This document shows positions 47,701 through 56,900 of a DNA stretch of 64,000 bases, piece by piece (position 1 is the stretch's first letter; every line of letters begins with the position of its first letter). Both the position numbers and the translations under genes were made by a program. This DNA comes from Pristionchus mayeri. Taxonomy: Eukaryota > Nematoda > Chromadorea > Rhabditida > Neodiplogasteridae. The notes beneath the pieces were generated by a model. It did not search any database. It had not been told where the DNA came from and saw nothing but the letters and a program-made list of their open reading frames with translations. The stretch is from positions 23,288,984-23,352,983 of the forward strand of contig BTRK01000005.1 in NCBI GenBank assembly GCA_036245805.1, given 5' to 3'.

Positions 47701-49749
47701 ATGTTAGATTTTGGATTTTTAGAAAAATGTTTGAAATTTTTAAAAAAATGTTTGACCTAAGGAACTGGATCTGACCCAACGAACTGGGTTACGGTAGTCA
47801 GTTGACTAATGTACAATCGATCGGGCACGACACCAGATCGATTGTACACGGTACCAGGACTTCTTAGAAATAAAGTTAGTTCGCGATAGTCGGGGTTACG
47901 GTAGTGGGATACGGTATTTGGTGGTACTGTACTATCGATTGGTTACGGTACTTTGATTTTTTAATTAAGGTATTTTCAATTTTTGAAAAAAATCAGTTCG
48001 CGGTAATCAGGGTTACGGTAGCTATATACGGTATCAGGAAGATTTTTTAATTAAGGTATTTTCAATTTTTGAAAAAAATCAGTTCGCGGTAATCAGGGTT
48101 ACGGTAGCTATATACGGTATCAGGAAGTACTGTACTATCGATTGGTACAGTACTTAGTCTAGACCTACCCATGACCTACCATCAATTTTTTGACCATGAC
48201 CCCCTATACGTCGTTGAGCACTGCCTGACAAAAAGCCATGAATAGGGGTTCATGGATGAGCACTGCCTGACAAGCCGCCGCCAGTGCTGGGCAACTATGG
48301 CTGTGTGGGAAGAGCGTGTGAATATGTGACAACTTTTAGATAACTCGATGGCAGGTTACCAATATTGATTATTGTAATTATCCAATTACTTTTTGATTTT
48401 TTACCTTGTAGATAATGATTTAAGCTATCACTTCATAGGTGGCGCCATTGTTTTTCTCTATATCGTTTCAGAATCACCGATTAAACAGGAGCAATAAAAG
48501 AAAATTTATTTAGTGCATTTGAAAAAAACCCATAGCCTTTGCTACTGTGAGAATAGAACGCGAAGTCCGTAGTGTGGTGTATCGCGTGCGGCAGGGGGAG
48601 TGTTTATTTTACATTCATCCTCCAAATACAAGCGGAACGCTTTATTCTGGCCGTTATTTTTCGCGTTCCGCTTGTATTTGGAGGATGAATGTAAAATAAA
48701 CAAAATAAACACTCCCCCTGCCGCACGCGATACACCACACTACGGACTTCGCGTTCTATTCTCACAGTAATTAAAAGTATACTTTACTTTAAAGTACTTA
48801 GTTTATTGTCTCACCGATACTTGAGCAGAGGAGGATTGTAGATCATCTTCGCTTTTTCAGAACCCATCAGGTGAGCAGTTATCCATAATATTAACTTTTC
48901 AATATTCTGTTCACCTATTAGAGGAGAAGGGAATGAATCGCGATATAATGTGAGCAAAAATCTATTCATTCTCTTCTGATCCCAAGTCACTTCCTGCAAT
49001 TTATAGTATTCGCAACTATGATGCAGTGATTGAGAAGGACCTACTTTCAGAGATATATTCTTATGAGGGCATCTTTCTGAGTATCTCTTAACTAAATCTT
49101 CAATTCCCTTTTTCCTCCATCTCTTCACTGACCTACAGTCGATTTTTTACATTCAACTACTGTGAGAACAGAACTCGTAGTCCGTTGTGTCATGCTGCGT
49201 GTGCCCTAAAATGCGGCCCTGTGCGATTCTGGACAACACAAATGGAGCGATTTATTCGGATTGTAGTTTGTAGTTTTCGCGTTTATTTTCGCTCTTTTAC
49301 TTTTATTGATTTTTTTCCGCTTTTGTTTCATTTCGAGTTACTTCCAGCTATCACCTGGCCGTGTTAAGGCCATAATTGTCATAGTTTATCACTGGTGGTG
49401 TGGATAACACGGCCAGGTGATAGCTGGAAGTAACTCGAAATAAAACAAAAGCGGAAAAAATAAATAAAAGTAAAAGAGCGAGGATAAACGCGAAAACTAC
49501 AAACTACAACCGGAATAAATCGTTCCAATTGTGTTGTCCAGAATCGCACAGGGCCGCATTTTAGGGCACACGCAGCATGACACAACGGACTACGAGTTCT
49601 GTTCTCACAGTAATTGTAAGCAATATCAAATTTAAAAATGAGCGATATTACTTGAACATTTCTTCCAATTTATTCAGCCTCTCTTGTCCAATCGCATCTC
49701 TGATTTCTTTGCTCATTATCACGTCTTTTACATCCGCGTCTCCTTCCAT
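41740..49749 (-). CDS. TERT: Telomerase reverse transcriptase, short form, about 13 exons
   Basis: Catalytic subunit that extends telomeres from an RNA template. Exons: 49652-49749, 48815-49132, 44563-44678, 44391-44518, 44158-44324, 43955-44031, 43441-43495, 43264-43380, about 43153-43188 (unsure), 42239-42315, 42041-42192, 41956-42013, 41740-41910; about 520 residues. Visible in order: RNA-binding domain (FPSPLIGEQNIEKLILWITA), FVPKWQFRY (motif 1 region), LRIIPVGNTLRPIV (motif 2), FYIKSDIRKFFPSID (motif A, catalytic Asp), RGIGQGSIYSTVL (motif B), FYADDFIM (motif C, two Asp), GIQGNYQKTITNI (motif D) and HWCGLTFDT (motif E, the telomerase signature). The frame stops soon after motif E, so no C-terminal extension is seen, and no TEN domain precedes exon 1. 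Phases do not close at exon 2/3 or around exons 9/10, so a small exon may be missed. An alternative start at 50841 is possible. Confidence 0.85.
42423..42950. mobile_element. Foldback element in a TERT intron
   Basis: Inverted segments CCGTCGGTAGAATTTTGATC at the left and the ATTCTACCGACG region at the right (near 42910) define arms of about 60 nt. GC-rich subterminal stretches (GCGCGAGGGCGG, CCCGCGCGGTCG) also pair. Confidence 0.6.
43676..43907. mobile_element. TTAA-family (piggyBac-like) MITE in a TERT intron
   Basis: Left end TTAACGTTACCGGACGAGG and right end CGTCCTCGTTCGGTAACT are inverted. The interior shares ACGAAACCCTGATCTGACCC and GGCTTTCCCTTGAGGCGATT with 46233-46681, so it is a diverged member of that family. 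Confidence 0.75.
44690..44975. repeat. GC hairpin and short tandem repeats
   Basis: CCCCCGCCTTCGGCGGGGG forms a hairpin near 44716. It is followed by two to three diverged tandem units containing GGAATAATAGTTGACC and TTGGTATACGGTAG (about 44780-44955). Confidence 0.7.
44975..45600 (+). mobile_element. LINE 3' fragment in a TERT intron
   Basis: The frame 44996-45244 matches the C-terminus of the LINE ORF2 (ARILNALPTHVLSSPSIHVY compared with SRWYSQLPDVIRTAPNIQVF). The 3' region ends in GAGCGTAGATAAAATATAGATA, similar to the tail of the full element. It is inserted in sense opposite to TERT. Confidence 0.75.
45666..47088. mobile_element. Foldback family D with three further nested insertions
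   Basis: The outer ends are GAGCCCGGTTCTCTAAGAGT and its complement. Inside lies a segment at about 46040-46700. It contains a TTAA-flanked element (46233-46681, AGTTACCCAACAAGG ends), which itself contains a small foldback (46286-46502, AGGGTGGCTGAAATGGATC ends). The nesting gives an age order. Confidence 0.82.
46233..46681. mobile_element. TTAA-flanked (piggyBac-like) MITE
   Basis: AGTTACCCAACAAGGACG and its complement are bordered on each side by TTAA (46229-46232 and 46682-46685). A foldback at 46286-46502 is inserted in it. Confidence 0.85.
47120..48305. mobile_element. 1.2 kb palindromic element rich in TACCGTA motifs
   Basis: Arms pair from GCACTGCCTGACA and CATGACCCCCTAT at the ends to ATTTTTTTAAAAA near 47640-47750. 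The right arm has a tandem duplication of about 86 bp (about 47955-48041 and 48042-48127, each with TCAGTTCGCGGTAATCAGGG). TACCGTA or its complement occurs many times in each arm. Confidence 0.82.
48541..48770. mobile_element. Foldback family I (TIR CTACTGTGAGAATAGAAC)
   Basis: A near-perfect palindrome of 230 bp with arms of about 100 nt and a central GAACGCTTTATTCTGGCC loop region. It lies in the TERT intron after exon 2. Related elements are at 49157-49612, half at 55735-55797, and 60868-63677. Confidence 0.88.
49157..49612. mobile_element. Foldback family I, second copy
   Basis: The ends CTACTGTGAGAACAGAACTC and the complement enclose arms of about 190 nt that pair closely and share GATTCTGGACAACAC. 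It lies in the TERT intron between exons 1 and 2. Confidence 0.88.
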
Positions 49750-49785
49750 ATCTATATGATCATTCCTTATAAATATTATGTAAAT

Positions 49786-50804
49786 ATCACGCCTCTCGTG
49801 AGAGAATCGAACTGAGACAGGGAATGGAGGGAACATCGTGAAATGAGTGCTTACAGGATTTGGGCATCCTGAGGCATGACTGACACTCCCTCAAAGACTC
49901 ATTGTGTATATTTCAATTTGGACTTCATTACACCGGGTCGGACCTAGGCACCTCCCACTTTGAGAGCAGTTATCTAGGTTTCTGTGACAGATAGACCAAA
50001 ATTGACCTCTTAGTGACCCCGGCTCATTTGTCGAGCTCTATCGATCTGTTTAGTTGATTTCTTCTGAATGTAAATTTTAACCACGCTACATTCAAAGGCT
50101 ATTTTCTCGAAAACAAATGGAAAGGTGCAGCTAAAATTTTAAGAGTGTATGCATCTGAACGAAAGATGTCGAATGATGTGTTATCGCCGAAAATGCGGAC
50201 ACTTGGGTGAAACTTTCGCCATGAAAACTTTCCCGGAACGTTTGAACGTCTTTTCAACACTCAATTGTCATTTACACCGCTCTCTTCTGAGCGCGCGGCC
50301 AAGAATGATCGCCGTTTCTCCGAATTCTCTGTGGAAAAGAAAGTTCAAGTTCCGGAAAAGTTTACATGGCAAAAGTTTCACCCAGGTGCCCCTATTGTCG
50401 GCGCAAGCACCTCATTCGACAGGTCTCGTGCAGATGCATGCACTCTAAAAAATTTCCATTCGTTTTCGCGTAAATTGCCATTGATTGTAGCGTGGTTACA
50501 ATTTACATTAAGAAGAAATGAGCTTGGCAGATCGATAGAGCTTGAAAAATGAGCCGGGGTACTCAGAGGTCAATTTTGGTCTGTCTGTCACAGAAACCGA
50601 GATAACTGCTCTCAAAGTGGGAGGCGCCTAGATCCGACCCGGTGTAATGAAGTCCAAAATGCAATATACACAATGAGACTTTGGGGAGTGTCAGACATCC
50701 CTCAGGATGCCCAAATGCAGTTGTCACTCATTTCACGATTTTCCATCCATTCCCAAGAATAGCGAATCTAGCTCGATTCTCTCGTGAAGGGCGTGATATA
50801 ATCG
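49786..50804. mobile_element. Foldback family A, 1.0 kb copy
   Basis: Ends ATATCACGCCTCTCGTGAGA and CGTGAAGGGCGTGATAT, with long arms like those of 3348-4166 and a unique centre (about 50140-50450). It lies between the visible TERT start and the EIF3E stop. Confidence 0.85.
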
Positions 50805-50934
50805 TCATACTATTTCTAGAGGTATTCACGAAAGGAATCATATTTGACCATTGTTCCCCTTGGCTTAAGATATATAGCACATTTATCTTAAACAGTAACA
50901 CAACAAGGGGGTGATCACTGATGCGAGTGACTCA

Positions 50935-53900
50935 TCAATCGGTGCTCTTCTTCTTCTCACTCCTCATCTTCTCCAGTTGCAGTGCCATCTGCTGGGCACG
51001 AGTAGAGAGTCGCTTCGTGTTCTCAGCCACCTGCATCATACTCACTAATACACTTCAAGTCGATTACGCTTCGTTGAGCACTCAGATCAGACCGGATGCT
51101 AGATAGGACTACGTATCCCTCCCGTTCCCCCCGAGTCCTACGAAAGGTTACTTTCCGTGAACACACTACCAATTGACAGACCCTCCCCTCCTCGCCGAGA
51201 GGCCCTTGCGACCACCCTCCCCAGTCCCCACCATTTGCGGCACTTCTTCACTTGGCCGGACCATTCCATAAAAATCGAAAATTTTGAATGGGACGGTGAT
51301 GATGGTTTTGGGAAGTAAACACAGTTAGTCATTAGATTTCAATAAATGGGCTAAATTTATTGCAATTATCTCGTCATTAACACAATGACCCAACAATCAT
51401 TCTAAATTGTTATGGAATGGTCCGGCCAAGTGAAGAAGTGCCCCATTTGCGACCTCCAGGACTACTCATAGTGATGGAGAACGACTCAATTACACTCAAA
51501 ACGGAGCACTTTAGTCTCACAAAATTTTGCCTCAATTGGCTCAAAGTTATCTCCTCGCGGCGGTTCGATCAATGTATTTTCTGGGTTGGGGATGCGAGTC
51601 CTTGTTCAATTTAGTCCATTTTTAGGCAAACGACCTCATATAACCATGCTAATTTCTACTTCATAATTTGTTGATCGATGCCTCTTAGGTGGATCTCCAT
51701 TCCCAATGAGTGCGATAATTCTAACGAACCTGTTCATGAATGGAGACTGCCTTTACTCCCATCACAACCTGTGCCAATTTCGAATCGATTTTGGCCCCGT
51801 CGATACGATAATTACGAATGAGGTCGACGATCCATCTCTCTGCCTCGACCTATGAACAATGAGAAGGGAATGGATGATGGACAGAAAGAGTACCTGCTTC
51901 ATATTCAGTCTGTGGGCCAGCATCTCCAGTGAGATACACTCGTGGATTCGGCAGAACATCTCGAAAATAAGAAGACGCGCGCATTCACGGAAGTCGTCCA
52001 GGCAAGCAGTGAGGAAGAAGTCATTGGAGAGCACCTGAGGGATTCTCCCATATCCCATCCACTACTACTCATACCCCCCTTCACAATCACTCATTGTCCA
52101 CTGATTCATAGTCTGCGGAGTGAGTCACACTCCCCATCAAGACTGGCTATAGATACCTGTTCGCATTGTCTCAACTTAAGCTGAGCAGCATCGAAGTCGT
52201 AGTCGATGTAGAGGCAAGTGAGGAAGTCAGTGACGGGGTCTTGATACGCGTGTCGCTCCTGCAGCACCCATTCGATTGCTCCCTCTTCATGAGTGGGTGT
52301 CATCTTACCAGTTCGATGACTCGCACGAGGTCCTTCAGGGAGTTCTTCTGTCTATTCTTGCTAGTCACAACTGCGACAGTCAGATAACGGAGGACATGAG
52401 GACAAGCAACCTGCAGTGCATCGCCTTATTTTATTCATTATTCAGTTATCACAATTTCATTTTTATGACTTTTTTATGATTATAGATGTGATATGTTTAC
52501 GCTGTACAGTCTATATATACTTGGAAATAGATAATATTCGCCATTCTCGGTCATGACGGAAGCATCCATGTGGATAAATTTCACTTTACATCCCGATATT
52601 ATGAGCCCGTTCGCGTAAGAGTCGAACAAACCTTGGCACACGGAATTTTCGAAAATTTTCCAAAAGGGGTATTCGAGGGTGCTGATCATCGTGGTCAACT
52701 TCGTTTTTCTCCATCTCCATCGGTTAAGCCAGGCTGCATGTGGACTTCACCTACATTTCTGGTCATAGCTCAGCAACCGATTTATAAAAGTTCATGCAAA
52801 TTTTACAGGTCATAGCTAGTACCATTACAAAGCAGCTAACATCAAAATACGGCATGCTTTCCCATGACAACATTATGAAATTGATGTTCTCAAATATAAG
52901 GCAGAAGCTAAAACCGAGAACTGCATGCTAAGATGCGCCTTGTTATGGGGATCATTTTTCGTATGCTATGTAAGGTATTATAATTAGACATATTTTTGTT
53001 ATACACTGTTTTCTGACGATTTTGTCAGTCTTGCACCGCGTCTAATGCACCAAAAGTGCAGAATGAGAATATGTTTCAATCTCACATTCTAAAATTTAAT
53101 TAGAAATTGAGTGGAACAAAGGAATTCCTTTTCATTTTACATTCACAGAACATTATGCACGGTTCACGACTGACAAAATCGTCAGAACACAGTGTATAAC
53201 AAAAATATGTCTAGTTATAATACCTTACATAGCATACGAAAAATGATCCCCATAACAAGGCGCATCTTAGCATGCAGTTCTCGGTTTTAGCTTCTGCCTT
53301 ATATTCGAGATCATCAATTTCATAACGATGTCATGAAAAAAACCTGAGGTATTTTGATGTCAGCTGCTTCGTAATGGTACTAGATATGACCTGTAAAATT
53401 TTGATGAACTTTTATAAATCGGTTGCTGAGCTATGACCAGAAATGTATGTGAAGTCCAGATGCAGCCTGGCTTAACCGATCGAGAGGGAGCAAAATGAAT
53501 TTGACCACGATGATCAGCACCCTCGAATACCCCTTTTCTCAATCTTTTGAAAATTTGGTGTGCCAGATCCTTTAGCACTTTGTTCGACTCTTACGCAAAC
53601 GGGCTCTTATATCTAATTCGTAATTATTGCGGTCTAAAACCCATAGTCTTGCAGATATATCGGAAAGTGTTTAAGAGGCCAGAATGTACCAATTTCATAC
53701 TGGAGGAAGGAACATAATAAGCAAATTACATTGAGGCACTTGAATCATGTCCCTAGGCCTAATATCTAAGAGAAGTCTTGGTCGAAGCCTAAACATACAT
53801 ATATCTTGTAACCAACTGAGAGAGTTAGTATTTGTGACCAACTGAGAGAGTTAACCTTAAGCCGTGCAAAAGAAAGCATAATTTAATCAAAAGAAACATG

Positions 53901-56900
53901 TTGAGTTTGAGAATCGACGTAGGAATACGTATATCCGCTCATTTCTTGTACAGTGCTGAACTTAGGAGGTTCCTTTTTCCAAATTATTACTTCACTTCCA
54001 CAAACTGGACCACAAAGTTGAACGAACACAACAAGATAAGTTTTTTTTTTGCTGTCATGCGCTATCTAGACTCTTGTAAGCAAAAAAAATAATTTCGTTA
54101 CTTATATTCCAGTACTGACTATTCTTCTAGCGTCTCGTAAATTCGCATACTTTCTCGTCCCGTTTAACTCATCAGAGAGTGCGAAATTAGGACGCGAATT
54201 TCAAATTTATTAATATCCGATTTCAATTTTTAACCTCTCTTATGGTATTCGGTGCTTCAGGAGTAGTTGCAATACCTATTTTTTATTCCTTGTTTTTATC
54301 AATATGCGGAAGTTTTAGAGCAGCCATTTTTAAGTGGCAGGGAAGAGCATAATAAAAGACAGAAAGTGGTACTGTAACAGAGATAGTGTGGGGTACAAGA
54401 GAGCGTTAGAGAAACAGAGTGGTCAATCGCAAACTGATTTAAAATGTTCCGCGCGTTATCTCCACCGACCACTTGTCCCTTCTTTATACTATTTCGTCTC
54501 GATATTTGATGTCGCGTCCGCAGTTTTTCGGCAGAAATCCTCAGAAATGTGTCCGTACGCAGCGGTCAGAGTCAGATAGAGGCTGGCAAAAGACGCTGGG
54601 CAGCGGCGGGGATCGAACCCCCGACCTCGGGATAGCAAGACAAGCACGCTCACCACTCGGCCACGAAGAGTTAGGGAACTCTCTCACTTTTGCGGTTAAG
54701 TAGAGCTGATCGAGGGCGCGCGCGAGTTCAGCCGGGGGAGGGAGAGCGGGGAGGAAGGAAGGAAAGTTGGTGAGTGCTCGGGGGAAGGGGGACTGAGGGG
54801 AGCTGAACGAGTGAACTGAAGTGATAGTGCAGAGGGGAAACAACGTTATTAGGGAATGACGGGTAGCGTAATATCATTTCGAATAAACTTAGTAATCCGA
54901 AGGCGAGTGAGAGGGAGAGCGGAGGTGAAATGGATAGCGGAGGAGAGAGAGAGGGAGGGGAGACGAGAGAGCGGAGGTGAGATAGATATATGAGATGTAG
55001 GGAATGACGGGTAGCGTATCATTTCGAACAACTTAGTAACCCGAAGGCAAGTGAGAGGGATAGCGGAGGTGAGGAGAGACGGGAGGGGAGGTGAGAGGGT
55101 GAACGGACTGGGGAAACAACGTTATGAGGGGATGACGGGTAGCGTATCATTTCGAATAAACTTAGTAACCCGAAGGCAAGTGAGAGGGATAGCGGAGGTG
55201 AGGAGAGACGGGAGGGGAGGTGTGAGGGTGAACGGACTGGGGAAACAACGTTATGAGGGGATGACGGGTAGCGTATCATTTCGAACAACTTAGTAACCCG
55301 AAGGCAAGTGAGAGGGATAGCGGAGGTGAAGAGAGACGGGAGGGGAGGTGAGAGGGTAAACAGACTGAAAAGATTACGCTATGAAGGAATGACTGGTGGT
55401 GTATTTTCAGAACAACTTAGTCCCGGCTCGCCGCGTAGCGGCGAGCCCTGACTGAACTTAGTTCAAAGGCGAACTCCCGCCGAAGGCGGGAGTGAGCGTC
55501 GGGGTTACCAGAAGCGTTTGATGGGTTAGCTGGCGGTCGAATAAGCTCGGGTATATGAGCACTTAGTGATAATGGTAGATCGTTTTTTACGTTATCTGGA
55601 GAGAAGGGGAGAAAGTATTCAGAGGGAATAAGGGTATTATTCTGAACAACTTGATTAATCTATTGTTCAGAATTTAAAATCTTTTCACTTGGTCGATTTT
55701 AAAGGCGGTACACTTAGTTAACTAGTCTTTCATTCTCCAAACGCACTCGCTGCACTCGCACTAACACCATTGCTTGGGTTTCTATTCTCACAGTAAGCGT
55801 AGTTAGCGTGGAGAGAGCGAGTGGGAGAGGTAGCGATTCGTTACCCTCCTCCCTCCCGTAACGATATCGTTTGGAAATCACTAATATATACCTCCTTCTA
55901 AATAACGGCCACCCGCCAAGCGGGGATCCCTGTAAGAAGCGATAGAGAAATCTCACGGAAAGGTGCGTGGTTCACCCTGCAAGTAAACAGGGTGGGCAGG
56001 GCGCTGCCTTGCTTCTCTCTGACCCGGCGTGTCTAGAATGTTTCCCCGTGCGCCTCAATTTTGCCGTAATTTTGGACTGGCCCTCCCTTCCGTGAGGAGA
56101 GTTGTCCCTCCTGCCCTGGGTAGAGTGCTCGGAATGGAGAAATGGGGTTAGGGGTTACCCCCTCAAGTAAAGTTGTCCCAGATTGTCGCATAAAACATTT
56201 CTCCGCCCCCGATCATAAAAATGGATTTCGTATAGAGTCCCATTACCCCGGGGGTGACACTTGCACAACGGACATTTGCACAACAATTCACCATTAATTT
56301 GAGAATGGAGGTAGGGACGTGGGAGTTGCTTCATTGTAACCAGTATGGGCTGTCCTACATTTGCATATACAAATCTTGTTACCAGGTGAACTTGAGTTTC
56401 ACTCCATATCTATGTATATCTATGTTCATGGTCAAAAATTGAGAATTTGAGTTAAAAATCATGGTTAGATAAACCCCAAATACAGTGACAAGTCGATAGC
56501 CGTGTTACTGGGTTACAGTAGTTAATGAGGCTCTTGAATAACGATTGGTCACTGTATTTGGGGTTTATCTAACCATGATTTTTCACTCAAATTCTCAATT
56601 TTTGACCATGAACCCTATACATAGATATGGAGTGAAACTCAAGTTCGCCTGGTAAAAAGATTTGGATATGCAAATGTAGGGCAGCGCATACTGGTTACAA
56701 TGAAGCAACTCCCACGTCGCTACCTCCATTCGCAAATTAATGGTGAATTCTTGTGCAAATGTCCGTTGTGCAAATGTCACCCCCCCATTACCCCCGTATC
56801 TACATTAACATAATACACTTGCTTTTCTAGGTCACAACAAAAGTTCAACGACACGGTGCCTGCATCAAACAGGTTTCAAACAGGTTTTTTGTGTAAAATG

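Noticed and set aside
55019..55288. Repetitive 89-residue minus frame
   Set aside because: Translation of the minisatellite; each unit repeats the same residues and there is no start context or homology.
54845..55400. CRISPR array
   Set aside because: Units are tandem copies of over 120 bp without unique spacers, in an animal intron.
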